Shown: positions 35,931 through 44,912, counted from the stretch's first letter. The stretch: DNA of 64,000 bases from Blastococcus litoris (GCF_003075095.1 NZ_QCZF01000009.1:62001-126000), one strand, 5' to 3'. Numbers and translations are program-made. Notes: a model not told the origin generated them from the sequence alone.

Positions 35931-36530
35931 ATGCCGTCCGACGGCGCCGCCTCCGGCGTGGAGCAGCGGCTGCCCAGCTGGCGCGAGGCCCGACCGCAGC
36001 GCATCGACCCGCTGATCCCGCGCCGGACCGTGCTGGTGGACCTGCCGCTCCGGCATGTGGCCGTGGAGCCGGAAGGCGCCCGGCCGGCGTCGCTGCTGGA
36101 GACCGGCGGGCCGCACCTGTCAGGTGCGCGAAGGCCGCGCAGCGGCGCGCGTGGCGGGACGCGGCGGTGCACGCCCGGGCACGGGCGGCGGTCGCCGGGG
36201 CGCGTCCGGCTGCCGAGCTGGACCGCCCCGACGGCGAGATGGGCGCGGCTGCGGTGGCCACCCCGGCGGCGCGGCCGTCGGCGCTGACCGCGGGCGGTGA
36301 GCGGGCGGTGGACGAGGTGATGGCGCGCTCGCGCTGTCGGCGCCCTGGTGGAGCTGCTGCCGGCCACGCTGACCGCGCTGGGGGCCGGGGTGGTCACGCC
36401 GGCGCACGCCCGCATGCTGACCGAGGTGCTCGCACCGGTCGCCGACGACGGGATCCGTGCCAGGTGGAGGCCGCGGTGCTGGCTCGGGCGGCCGGCGCCC
36501 CGACCCGGCGACGGACCGGCACCCTTCGAA
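35931..36530 (+). pseudogene. Decayed DUF222/HNH-endonuclease (13E12-type) gene
   Basis: Recognisable pieces occur in changing frames. ATG 35931 opens LPSWREARPQRIDPLIPRR and VLVDLPLRHVAVEPEGA. After a shift near 36120 come ARARAAVAGARPAAELDRPDGEMG and then AVDEVMARSR. After another near 36340 come LVELLPATLTALGAGVVTPAHARM and APVADDGIRA. A third near 36462 leads to VEAAVLARAAGAPT. The C-terminal HNH half is absent. These multicopy actinobacterial genes are often linked to rearrangements. It does not encode a working protein. Confidence 0.8.
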
Positions 36531-36544
36531 GAAGGGTGGAACGA

Positions 36545-36580
36545 CCCGGCGCCGGCCCCCCGAGGGGAGCCGGCGCCGGG
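36545..36580 (-). terminator. Stem-loop terminator after livF
   Basis: A perfect 12-bp GC stem (36545-36556 / 36569-36580), 20 bases past the livF stop on the minus strand. It is symmetrical, so it could also stop plus-strand transcription. Confidence 0.7.
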
Positions 36581-36600
36581 AGCGGTGCTGTGCGGTCCGG

Positions 36601-37455
36601 TCAGGTGGCCTTGGCCAGCGTCCCGAGGTAGAGCTCGATGACCTTCGGGTCGTGCATCAGCGACTCCCCGGTGTTCGTGTAGGCGTTCCGCCCCTGGTCC
36701 AGGACGTAGCCGCGGTCGCAGATCTGCAGGCACCGGCGCGCGTTCTGCTCGACCATGATGATCGAGACGCCCGTCGCGTTGATCCGGCGGCAGCGGATGA
36801 AGACCTCGTCCTGGTACGCGGGGGAGAGGCCGGCCGACGGCTCGTCGAGCAGCAGCACCGACGGGTCCATCATCAGCGCCCGGCCCATCGCGACCATCTG
36901 CCGCTCACCGCCCGACAGCGTCCCGGCCTTCGCCTTGCGGCGCTCCCCGAGCAGCGGGAAGAGGTCCACGACGTAGTCGAAGCGGTCCTTGAACGTCTTC
37001 GGCCGCAGGTAGACGCCCATCTGCATGTTCTCCTCGAGGGTGAGCGAGGGGAACACGTTGTTGTTCTGCGGCACGTAGCCGACCCCGAGCGACACGAGCC
37101 GGTGGGCCGGCGCCGAGGTGATGTCCTCTCCGCGCAGCGTCACGGTGCCCGAGCGCACCGGGATCAGCCCGAAGAGCGCCTTCAGCAGCGTCGACTTGCC
37201 GGCACCGTTGGGGCCGATGATGCCGACCAGCTCGCCGTCCTGGAGGTAGAAGTCGCAGCCCCGCAGGATGTTGACGCCGGGCACGTACCCCGCGACCAGG
37301 TCGTCGGCACGCACGAGCGCGCCTTCCGCCAGGCGCACGTGCTCCTCGCGGGTGGCTGCCTTCTCCGCGGGCGACATCTCCGTCGTCGTCGACGCGCTGT
37401 CGGCGCGGGTCAGGTCCTCGCCGGACTCGTCGACCGTGAACAAGGGGTCGCTCAT
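36601..37455 (-). CDS. livF: Branched-chain amino acid-type ABC transporter ATPase LivF
   Basis: A 284-residue ATPase. Walker A GPNGAGKS, Q-loop VPQNNNVFPSLT, signature LSGGERQ and Walker B LLLDEPSAG are intact, and the C-terminal LYLGTLAKA is typical of LivF. The first 45 residues are an acidic, Thr/Ser-rich extension not needed for the fold. It is the last gene of the livHMGF unit, and its ATG overlaps the livG stop by four bases. The substrate may be branched-chain amino acids, amides or urea, which share this family. Confidence 0.93.
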   Translation of the reverse strand: MSDPLFTVDESGEDLTRADSASTTTEMSPAEKAATREEHVRLAEGALVRADDLVAGYVPGVNILRGCDFYLQDGELVGIIGPNGAGKSTLLKALFGLIPVRSGTVTLRGEDITSAPAHRLVSLGVGYVPQNNNVFPSLTLEENMQMGVYLRPKTFKDRFDYVVDLFPLLGERRKAKAGTLSGGERQMVAMGRALMMDPSVLLLDEPSAGLSPAYQDEVFIRCRRINATGVSIIMVEQNARRCLQICDRGYVLDQGRNAYTNTGESLMHDPKVIELYLGTLAKAT

Positions 37456-38555
37456 CGGTCGTTCCTCCGGTCGTCTGCGGACGCGGTCTCGGTGCTCAGG
37501 ACCTCGCCGTCGGTCGCCTCCTCGCGGGCGATCGCCCGCTCGGCCTGGGCGAGGACCTGGTCCTCCTCCTCGACCGTCAGCGGAGCGTCGTGGTGGGCAC
37601 CGAGGTAGGCGTCGACCACGGCCTGGTTCTGGCTGATGGACTCCGGTGGCCCCTCGGCGATGATCCGGCCCGCAGCCATGACCACCACCCAGTCGCTGAT
37701 GTCCCGGACGACGTCCATGTCGTGCTCGACGAAGATCACCGTCATGCCCTGCTCGCGCAGGTCCTTGACGTGCCCGAGCAGGCTCTGCGTCAGCGCCGGG
37801 TTCACCCCGGCCATCGGCTCGTCGAGCATGACGACCTGCGGGTCGCTCATGAGCGCCCGCGCCATCTCCAGCAGCTTGCGCTGACCACCGGACAGGGTTC
37901 CGGCGAAGTCGTCCTTCTTGGCATCCAGCTTGAACCGCTTGAGCAGGTCCATCGCCTTCTCGGTGTTGGCCTTCTCCTGCGCCCGCCAGGTGCCGGGCAC
38001 CAGCGCGCGGAAGAAGCTCTCACCGCGCTGCCCCTGCGCGCCGAGCAGCATGTTCTGCAGCACGGTGAGGCGGGACAGCGCCTTGGTCAGCTGGAACGTC
38101 CGGACCACACCGAGCCGCGCCACCTGGTGCGGCGACATCTTGCCCAGGTCCTTGCCGTTGAACGACCAGGTCCCCGTGTCGGGCTGGTCGAACCCGGTCA
38201 GCAGGTTGAACAGCGTCGTCTTGCCGGCACCGTTCGGACCGATCAGGCCGGTGATGCCGCCGCGCTGGACCTCCAGGTGGTCGACCGCGACGGCGGTCAG
38301 GCCACCGAAGGTCCGCGTGACGCCGTCGACGACGACGGCCGCATCCGGCTTGGCGACACCGACCTCCCACGGGAGGTCCTTGAGCGCGGTCTGCGCCAAG
38401 CGCTGGGGAGCGTCGCCGCTGTGCCAGCCGCCGGACCGCTCCGGTCGGTAGCCGGTCTCGTCGCCGCCGACGCGGGAAGCGCCGGCCCCGGACGAGCCGG
38501 CGGAGGAACCAGCACCGGATGCCGAAGCACCGTGGGGTGTGGGCTCAGCGGGCAT
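37452..38555 (-). CDS. livG: Branched-chain amino acid-type ABC transporter ATPase LivG
   Basis: A 367-residue protein, longer than the usual 255-residue LivG. The first 75 residues are a Gly/Ser/Ala-rich linker (GASASGAGSSAGSSGAGAS) plus YRPERSGGW, and about 35 residues follow the ATPase core. The core has GPNGAGKTT, the LTKALSRLTVLQN loop, LSGGQRKLLEMARALM, MLDEPMAGVNP and the switch His in VEHDMD. It pairs with LivF. The ATG overlaps the end of livM by 11 bases, so the long N-terminus could be partly untranslated if an internal start is used. Confidence 0.92.
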   Translation of the reverse strand: MPAEPTPHGASASGAGSSAGSSGAGASRVGGDETGYRPERSGGWHSGDAPQRLAQTALKDLPWEVGVAKPDAAVVVDGVTRTFGGLTAVAVDHLEVQRGGITGLIGPNGAGKTTLFNLLTGFDQPDTGTWSFNGKDLGKMSPHQVARLGVVRTFQLTKALSRLTVLQNMLLGAQGQRGESFFRALVPGTWRAQEKANTEKAMDLLKRFKLDAKKDDFAGTLSGGQRKLLEMARALMSDPQVVMLDEPMAGVNPALTQSLLGHVKDLREQGMTVIFVEHDMDVVRDISDWVVVMAAGRIIAEGPPESISQNQAVVDAYLGAHHDAPLTVEEEDQVLAQAERAIAREEATDGEVLSTETASADDRRNDR

Positions 38556-39543
38556 CGAGCATCACCTCTCGTCGATCGCCGAAGATGCCCTGCGGGCGGA
38601 AGATCAGCAGCAGCATCAGTCCGACACCCACCAGGATGAACCGGATCTGCGCCACGTCGGTGGACGACAGCAGGTCCTCGGGGATGATGCCGTTGCTGAT
38701 CAGCAGGCGGAGCCCGGTGTCGGCGAACTGCAGGATGAACAGCAGGATCATCGCGCCCACGACCGGACCGAGGACGCGGGCGGCCCCGCCCAGGATCAGG
38801 GCGGCGTAGGCGAGGAACGTGTTGGCGTTCTGGTACTGGTCCGGCACGGCCGACCCGGTGCCCACGGCGTAGACCATGCCGCCGAACGCACCGAGCACAC
38901 CGCCCAGCACGAGCGCCTGCATCTTGTAGACGTAGACGTTCTTGCCCAGCGAGCGGACGGCGTCCTCGTCCTCGCGGATGGACTTCAGCACGCGTCCCCA
39001 CGGGCTGCGCATGAGCGCCCACACCAGGAGGCTGGCCAGGATCACCAGGAGCCAGCCGATCAGCGCCACCCAGAGCTCACCGCCCGACCAGCTGGTGCCG
39101 AGGATCCGGTACCGCTGGGAGGTGTTCCACGGTGCCAGCGAGATGAAGTCCTGGTTGAAGCCGGACAGCCCTCGCGTGCCGTTGGTGACCGGCGTCGCCG
39201 AGACCGACCGGAACAGCAGCCGTAGCCCCTCGGCCGTCGCGATGGTCGCGATGGCCAGGTAGTCGGCGCGCAGGCGCAGCGTCGGCAGACCGAGCAGCAG
39301 GGCCAGCACGACGGCGGCCGCGACGCCGACGAGGACACCGACCCAGAAGTTCAGGCCCCACTTGCTCACCGAGATCGCGATGCCGAACCCACCGAGCATC
39401 GCGAAGGCGATCTGGCCGAAGTTCAGCAGCCCGGCGTAACCGAACTGCACGTTGATGCCGATGGCCAGCAGCGCGAAGAAGATCGCCTGGAACCCGAGCG
39501 CGGACTTGCCGGCGACGGCCAGGGCGTTGACGAGGTCAGCCAT
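38545..39543 (-). CDS. livM: Branched-chain amino acid-type ABC permease LivM
   Basis: A 332-residue permease with about nine to ten helices. It has the GYAGLLNFGQIAF segment near the N-terminus, the [22 protein letters not shown] region and the cytoplasmic EAA-like loop SPWGRVLKSIREDEDAVRSLGKN. It heterodimerises with LivH. It begins four bases after livH and runs into livG. Confidence 0.94.
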   Translation of the reverse strand: MADLVNALAVAGKSALGFQAIFFALLAIGINVQFGYAGLLNFGQIAFAMLGGFGIAISVSKWGLNFWVGVLVGVAAAVVLALLLGLPTLRLRADYLAIATIATAEGLRLLFRSVSATPVTNGTRGLSGFNQDFISLAPWNTSQRYRILGTSWSGGELWVALIGWLLVILASLLVWALMRSPWGRVLKSIREDEDAVRSLGKNVYVYKMQALVLGGVLGAFGGMVYAVGTGSAVPDQYQNANTFLAYAALILGGAARVLGPVVGAMILLFILQFADTGLRLLISNGIIPEDLLSSTDVAQIRFILVGVGLMLLLIFRPQGIFGDRREVMLDAR

Positions 39544-39547
39544 CGCC

Positions 39548-40909
39548 TCAGCCGATCCGTACCCGGCTGCCCAGGATGCCCTGGGGCCTGATGACGAGGA
39601 TGACGATCAAGAGCAGCAGCCCTCCGACGTACTTCACGTCATTCGGAATGACGAGGGTCGACATCTGCACGAACACGCCCACGATGAGGCTCCCGACGAG
39701 CGCGCCGTAGGCGGTGCCCAGACCGCCCAGCGTGACGCCGGCGAACATGAGCAGCAGCAGGCGGAAGCCCATGTCCCACTGCACCTGGTCGGACAGCCCC
39801 AGGAGCACGCCGCCCAGCGCCGCCAGCGCCCCACCCATCATCCAGACCACCAGGATCACCCGGTTGACGTCGATGCCGGAGGAGGCAGCCAGGTCGCGGT
39901 TGTCGGAGACGGCCCGCATGGCCTTGCCGATCTTGGTGCGCTGGAGCATCACCGCGACCAGCACGAGGACGACGACGGAGATGACCACCGACACGAGGTC
40001 CTTGTTGGTCATCGTGAACAGGCCGTAGTCGACGGCGCGCCCGCCCTGGTAGCCCTGGTACGGGCTGGACCGCCCGCCGTAGATGACCTGGATCAGGTAG
40101 CGCAGCAGGAGCGACAGGCCGATCGAGACGACGAGCGCGGCGATCAGGCCGGTACCGCGCCGGCGCAGCGGCCGCCACAGGCCGAGCTCGTTCAACGCGC
40201 CGACCGCGGCGCCGACGATCATCGCGAGGATCGTCGCGACGATCAGGTTCACCCCGCCCGAGACGTTGATGTACCAGGCGGCGACCGCGCCGATGGTCAC
40301 CAGCTCGCCGTGCGCGAAGTTCGTCAGCCCCGTCGTCCCGAAGATCAGGGACAGGCCGACGGCGGCCATCGCGATCAGGAGGCCGAACCGGATGCCGTCG
40401 ACGAGCAGCTGCACGGCGCGCACCGAGCCGCCGCCGGAGTTCCGGCTGCCGTCGCTGAGGCCGATGATCACCGCCTGCCGGCGGCCCTCGTCGACGGTGA
40501 CGGTCCGGTTGTCCTCACCGGCCAGCTCCACGCCGTCGGGCAGGTCGTCGGCGTCGATGGAGACCGTGTACTCACCCGGCCCGGGCAGGTCGACCGACCA
40601 GCGACCGTTCTCGTCGGTCTCGACCTCGTCGATCCGCTCGCCGCTCGCGTCCTCGACGAGGACCTCGACGCCCTCGATCGGGCCGCTCCGGCTGGTCTGC
40701 AGGGTTCCGGCCACCTGCTCGCTCGCCTCTTCGGCCTGGGCGACGCCCGGCGTGAAGGCCGCCAGGCCGAGTCCGAAGGCCAGGACCAGCAGCAGCCGGA
40801 CGACGACGTGCCCTCCGGGCGGCCGACCGCGACCTCCCGGTCGCTGCAGGAACCCGGCGGGTCCCGATCGTCGACCGTGCCGGCGGGCACGGTTTCCCGC
40901 GTGCGTCAC
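39548..40909 (-). CDS. livH: Branched-chain amino acid-type ABC permease LivH with extracytoplasmic N-terminal domain
   Basis: A 453-residue protein. A basic N-terminus and hydrophobic segment (about residues 35-52), with a likely cleavage at AQA (about 59), form a signal peptide. A beta-sandwich resembling carboxypeptidase-regulatory/Cna-B-like domains (about 65-150; GPIEGVEVLVEDASG, DENGRWSVDLPGPGEYTV) follows. The normal LivH permease starts at about 166, with GTTGLTNFAHGELVTIGA and the EAA-like loop TKIGKAMRAVSDNRDLAASSGID. The added domain would face outside and could contact the binding protein. The GTG at 40909 has GGGAGG four bases upstream. Confidence 0.92.
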   Translation of the reverse strand: MTHAGNRARRHGRRSGPAGFLQRPGGRGRPPGGHVVVRLLLVLAFGLGLAAFTPGVAQAEEASEQVAGTLQTSRSGPIEGVEVLVEDASGERIDEVETDENGRWSVDLPGPGEYTVSIDADDLPDGVELAGEDNRTVTVDEGRRQAVIIGLSDGSRNSGGGSVRAVQLLVDGIRFGLLIAMAAVGLSLIFGTTGLTNFAHGELVTIGAVAAWYINVSGGVNLIVATILAMIVGAAVGALNELGLWRPLRRRGTGLIAALVVSIGLSLLLRYLIQVIYGGRSSPYQGYQGGRAVDYGLFTMTNKDLVSVVISVVVLVLVAVMLQRTKIGKAMRAVSDNRDLAASSGIDVNRVILVVWMMGGALAALGGVLLGLSDQVQWDMGFRLLLLMFAGVTLGGLGTAYGALVGSLIVGVFVQMSTLVIPNDVKYVGGLLLLIVILVIRPQGILGSRVRIG

Positions 40910-40940
40910 TCGACCTCCCAGGGCGGATGATTGAGCACGG

Positions 40941-40946
40941 ACCCTA
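40941..40946 (-). promoter_or_regulatory. Candidate -10 for the liv operon
   Basis: TAGGGT on the minus strand, 31 bases before the livH GTG, giving a leader of about 25 bases with a GGGAGG ribosome site. The -35 is unclear. Confidence 0.5.
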
Positions 40947-41097
40947 ACCCGCGGTGGTTGTCCTGCTGTCCCTTCGTGCTGACCTGTGACCTTTCCGCGA
41001 CACGCCGCGGTGGTGACGGTGCGTGCCGTTGCGGCGCGTCGGCGTGATCACGGCAGTTCAGCGGTGCAGTCTTCCCCCACTTCCAGGGGAGGTTCCG

Positions 41098-41721
41098 GTG
41101 CCAGGTTCGGGTTCGCGGTCCCGCGTGGTCACGCGTACGGCTCGTGCGGGTGACCTGCCCGCCGTCCTGGCCCTCGTCCGCCAGCACCGCGCCGACGCGC
41201 ACGCCGAGGACGTCCTCACCGGCCACACCTCGCTGAACGCCGCCGCCTCCGGCTTCCGCCGGCTGCTCGAGGACCCGGGTCACCGCGTCGTCCTCGCCGT
41301 CCTCCCCGGGCCCTACGCGGCGGACGGCGCGTCCGGCGCCGAGGTCCCCGTCGGCCTCGCGGTGCTGGGGCTCGACCCGCTGTCCCTCGTGCTCGGCAAC
41401 CCGCAGGTCACGGTGGACACCTTCGTCGTCCACCGCGAGCACCGGCGGCGGGGTGCCGGCGCCGTCCTGCTGGAGGCAGCCGCGGCCTACGCGCGGGAGA
41501 ACGGCGCGGCGTACGTGGTCGCCGCCGCAGGCGGCCACGAGGCGGAGCGGCAGCGCTTCTTCGCCCGCATGGGCTTCGCGCCGCTCACCACCCGCCGGGT
41601 CGTGGCGGTCGACTCGCTCGTCAGGTCGCTGGCGTCGTGGCAGCGCGGTGGGGTGCCCCTGCCGTCGCCGCGTCGGCCGGCCGCCCGGCGACGGCCGGTC
41701 CCGCGCGGCCTCACCGCCTGA
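41098..41721 (+). CDS. GNAT-family N-acetyltransferase
   Basis: A 207-residue protein with a GNAT domain. VTRTARAGDLPAVLALVRQH opens the fold, and VDTFVVHREHRRRGAGAVLLEAA is the acetyl-CoA-binding motif A (R-x-x-G-x-G/A). YARENGAAYVVAAA and RFFARMGFAPL close it. The target (small molecule or protein) is unknown. The C-terminus is a basic Arg/Pro-rich tail. GTG at 41098 is chosen over the longer frame (41023) for GGGGAGG five bases upstream. Confidence 0.88.
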   Translation: MPGSGSRSRVVTRTARAGDLPAVLALVRQHRADAHAEDVLTGHTSLNAAASGFRRLLEDPGHRVVLAVLPGPYAADGASGAEVPVGLAVLGLDPLSLVLGNPQVTVDTFVVHREHRRRGAGAVLLEAAAAYARENGAAYVVAAAGGHEAERQRFFARMGFAPLTTRRVVAVDSLVRSLASWQRGGVPLPSPRRPAARRRPVPRGLTA

Positions 41722-41725
41722 GTGC

Positions 41726-42127
41726 TCAGTCCTTCGTCAGGGTCGTGAGCCGGCCGGTGGCGGTGGGCCGGCCCTGGTCGTCGGTGATCTCGATGAGGAA
41801 CGTCGAGAGCGTCCGACCGCGGCGGACCGGGGTGCAGACCGCGGTGACGACGCCGGACGTCGCCCCGCGCAGGTAGCTGGCGTTCAGCTCGATGCCGACC
41901 ACCTGCTTGTCCGGGCCGGCGTGGATCGCGCCGGCCCACGAGCCGATCGTCTCCATGAGGGCGCAGCTGGCGCCGCCGTGCAGCAGGCCGAAGGGCTGCT
42001 CGTTGCCCTCGACCGGCATGGTCGCGACCATCCGGTCGGGGTTGTAGTCGGTGATCCGGATGCCCAGCTTGTCGTCGAGCGGGCTGAGCTTGTCGGCGGG
42101 GATCCAGTCCGGGCGAGCTGTGGTCAC
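41726..42127 (-). CDS. PaaI-family hotdog thioesterase
   Basis: A 133-residue single-hotdog protein. FGLLHGGASCALMETIGSW is the family active-site helix (HGG), and GIELNASYLRGATSG is the hotdog strand. These enzymes hydrolyse acyl- or aryl-CoA thioesters, and the substrate is unknown. It is convergent with the GNAT gene (four bases between stops) and divergent from polA. GTG 42127 is chosen because TACCGT lies seven bases upstream. Confidence 0.88.
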   Translation of the reverse strand: MTTARPDWIPADKLSPLDDKLGIRITDYNPDRMVATMPVEGNEQPFGLLHGGASCALMETIGSWAGAIHAGPDKQVVGIELNASYLRGATSGVVTAVCTPVRRGRTLSTFLIEITDDQGRPTATGRLTTLTKD

Positions 42128-42134
42128 GGAAGGC

Positions 42135-42140
42135 ACGGTA
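42135..42140 (-). promoter_or_regulatory. -10 element, leaderless thioesterase promoter
   Basis: TACCGT (minus) lies 7 bases before GTG 42127. It lies back to back with the polA -10, 19 bases away. Confidence 0.5.
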
Positions 42141-42159
42141 ATCAGTCCGACCCCCCACC

Positions 42160-42165
42160 TAGGAT
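42160..42165 (+). promoter_or_regulatory. -10 element, leaderless polA promoter
   Basis: TAGGAT lies 8 bases before the polA ATG. Confidence 0.5.
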
Positions 42166-42173
42166 CGGCCCCG

Positions 42174-44912
42174 ATGTCCGCACCGGTCTCCACCTCCGCG
42201 CCCGCCGTCCCGTCGAGCACTGGCGAACGCCCGCGCCTGCTCCTCCTCGACGGCCACTCGCTGGCCTACCGCGCCTTCTTCGCCCTGCCGGTCGAGAACT
42301 TCTCCACGACCACCGGCCAGCCGACCAACGCGGTCTACGGCTTCACCTCGATGCTGATCAACATCCTGCGCGACGAGAAGCCCAGCCACCTCGCGGTCGC
42401 CTTCGACGTCGGGCGGAAGACCTTCCGCAGCGAGATCTACGCCGAGTACAAGGCGAACAGGTCCGAGAGCCCGACCGACTTCCGCGGGCAGGTGAGCCTG
42501 GTCCAGGAGGTGCTCGCCGCGTTGCACGTCCCGGTGATCACCGCCGAGGGGTACGAGGCCGACGACGTCATCGCGACGCTGACGGTGCAGGCCGTGGAGC
42601 AGGGCATGGACGTGCTGATCGCGACCGGTGACCGCGACGCCCTGCAGCTGGTCAACGAGCACGTCACCGTGCTGTACCCGCGCAAGGGCGTCTCGGACAT
42701 GACCCGTTTCACGCCGGAGGAGGTCGAGACCAAGTACGGCCTGAGCCCGGTCCAGTACCCCGACTTCGCGGCCCTGCGGGGCGACCCGAGCGACAACCTC
42801 CCCAGCATCCCGAGCGTCGGCGAGAAGACGGCCGCCAAGTGGGTGCGGGAGTACGGCTCGCTCGACGCGCTGGTCGACCAGGTCGACACGGTGAAGGGAA
42901 AGGTCGGCGAGAAGCTGCGCGAGCACCTGTCCTCGGTGCTGCAGAACCGGCGGCTCACCGAGCTCGACCGCGCCGTCCCCCTCGACCTCGGTCCGGCCGA
43001 CCTCGGCGTCCAGCCGTGGGACCGCAACGAGGTGCACACGCTCTTCGACAACCTGCAGTTCCGGGTGCTGCGCGACCGCCTCTTCGCCACCCTGACCAGC
43101 GCCGAGCCGGAGGTCGAGGGCGGCTTCGACGTCGCCGAGGACGAGCTGGAGCCCGGGGGCCTGGGGGCGTGGCTGGACGCGAACGCCCGCAGCGGCCGCA
43201 CCGGCCTGATCTTCCGCGGCACCTGGGGGCGGGGCACCGGCGAGCTGACCGGGCTGGGCCTGGCCGCCGCCAACGACCGTGCCACCTTCGTCGACCTGGG
43301 CCCCGACCTCGACACCGCCGACGAGCAGGCGCTGGCCGCCTGGCTGGCCGACCCGTCGGCGCCCAAGGTGGCGCACGAGGTCAAGGGCCCGCTGCTGGCG
43401 GTCTGGTCCCGGGGCTGGGAGCTGGAGGGCCTGGTCAGCGACACCGCGCTCGCCGCCTACCTGGCCAACCCCGGCCAGCGGTCGTTCGACCTCGGAGACC
43501 TCTCCGTCCGCTACCTGAAGCGGGAGCTCAAGGACGCCGCCGAACCCGAGGGCCAGCTCACCCTGGACGGGCTCGGGCCCACCGAGGACGACGTCGCCCG
43601 CGAGGCGGCGCACGCCGACGTCCTCAAGGCGGTCGCCGTCAACGACCTGTCCGACGCGCTGGAGTCGGTGCTCGGCCAGCGGGGCGGGGACGCGCTGCTG
43701 GGCGGCATCGAGCTGCCGCTGACCCGTGTGCTCGCGGCGATGGAGCACCGCGGGATCGCCGCCGACCTCGACTTCCTGCACGACCTGCAGAAGGAGTTCG
43801 CCGACGGCGTCGCCGCCGCGGCCGCCGAGTGCTACGCGGTGATCGGCCGCGAGGTGAACCTCGGCTCGCCGAAGCAGCTGCAGGCGGTGCTCTTCGACGA
43901 GCTGGGTCTGCCCAAGACCAAGAAGAACAAGACCGGCTACACGACCGACGCCGAGGCCCTCACGTCGCTGCTGGCCACCACCGGCCACCCGTTCCTCGAG
44001 CACCTGCTGCGGCACCGCGACGTCACCCGGCTGCGCACCGTCATCGACGGGCTCATCCCGATGGTCGACGACGCCGGGCGCATCCACACCACGTACCAGC
44101 AGACGATCGCCGCCACCGGCCGGCTGTCGTCCACCGACCCGAACCTGCAGAACATCCCGATCCGCACCGCCGAGGGCCGTCGCATCCGGCAGGCGTTCGT
44201 CGTCGGCCAGGGCTACGAGTCCCTGATGACGGCCGACTACAGCCAGATCGAGATGCGGATCATGGCGCACCTCTCCGGCGACGAGGGCCTGATCGAGGCG
44301 TTCACGTCGGGGGAGGACCTGCACTCCTTCGTCGCGTCCCGGGCCTACGACATCCCGATCGAGGACGTCGACCCGGAGATGCGCCGCCGCATCAAGGCGA
44401 TGAGCTACGGCCTGGCCTACGGGCTCTCGGCCTACGGCCTGTCGCAGCAGCTGCGGATCACCCCGGAGGAGGCGCGCGGCCAGATGCACGCCTACTTCGA
44501 GCGCTTCGGCGGGATCCGCGACTACCTCGACACCGTCGTCGAGGAGGCCCGGCTCACCGGCTACACCGAGACGACCCTCGGCCGCCGTCGGTACCTCCCC
44601 GACCTCACCAGCGACAACCGCCAGCGGCGCGAGATGGCCGAGCGGATGGCGCTCAACGCGCCCATCCAGGGCTCCGCCGCCGACGTCATCAAGGTGGCCA
44701 TGCTGAACGTCGAGAAGGCGATCGCCGCCGAGGGGCTCCGCTCGCGGATGCTGCTCCAGGTCCACGACGAGCTGGTCCTCGAGGTGGCCGCGGGGGAGCG
44801 AGAGGCGCTCGAGGCCCTCGTCCGGCGCGAGATGGCCGGCGCGGCGGAGCTGTCGGTCGCCCTGGAGGTCTCCGTGGGCTTCGGCGAGAGCTGGGACGCC
44901 GCGGCCCACTAG
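42174..44912 (+). CDS. polA: DNA polymerase I
   Basis: A 912-residue enzyme for Okazaki-fragment processing and repair synthesis. The N-terminal 5' nuclease (about residues 15-310; LLLDGHSLAYRAFF, ATGDRDALQLV, GVGEKTAAKW-type helix-hairpin-helix) and the C-terminal polymerase (about 510-912; motif A DYSQIEMRI, motif B KAMSYGLAYGLS, motif C QVHDELVLEV) are intact. The middle region, normally the 3'-5' exonuclease, lacks the DxE motif (GLIFRGTW in its place), so proofreading is probably lost, as in other actinobacterial Pol I. ATG 42174 is set by the -10 hexamer. Confidence 0.98.
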   Translation: MSAPVSTSAPAVPSSTGERPRLLLLDGHSLAYRAFFALPVENFSTTTGQPTNAVYGFTSMLINILRDEKPSHLAVAFDVGRKTFRSEIYAEYKANRSESPTDFRGQVSLVQEVLAALHVPVITAEGYEADDVIATLTVQAVEQGMDVLIATGDRDALQLVNEHVTVLYPRKGVSDMTRFTPEEVETKYGLSPVQYPDFAALRGDPSDNLPSIPSVGEKTAAKWVREYGSLDALVDQVDTVKGKVGEKLREHLSSVLQNRRLTELDRAVPLDLGPADLGVQPWDRNEVHTLFDNLQFRVLRDRLFATLTSAEPEVEGGFDVAEDELEPGGLGAWLDANARSGRTGLIFRGTWGRGTGELTGLGLAAANDRATFVDLGPDLDTADEQALAAWLADPSAPKVAHEVKGPLLAVWSRGWELEGLVSDTALAAYLANPGQRSFDLGDLSVRYLKRELKDAAEPEGQLTLDGLGPTEDDVAREAAHADVLKAVAVNDLSDALESVLGQRGGDALLGGIELPLTRVLAAMEHRGIAADLDFLHDLQKEFADGVAAAAAECYAVIGREVNLGSPKQLQAVLFDELGLPKTKKNKTGYTTDAEALTSLLATTGHPFLEHLLRHRDVTRLRTVIDGLIPMVDDAGRIHTTYQQTIAATGRLSSTDPNLQNIPIRTAEGRRIRQAFVVGQGYESLMTADYSQIEMRIMAHLSGDEGLIEAFTSGEDLHSFVASRAYDIPIEDVDPEMRRRIKAMSYGLAYGLSAYGLSQQLRITPEEARGQMHAYFERFGGIRDYLDTVVEEARLTGYTETTLGRRRYLPDLTSDNRQRREMAERMALNAPIQGSAADVIKVAMLNVEKAIAAEGLRSRMLLQVHDELVLEVAAGEREALEALVRREMAGAAELSVALEVSVGFGESWDAAAH

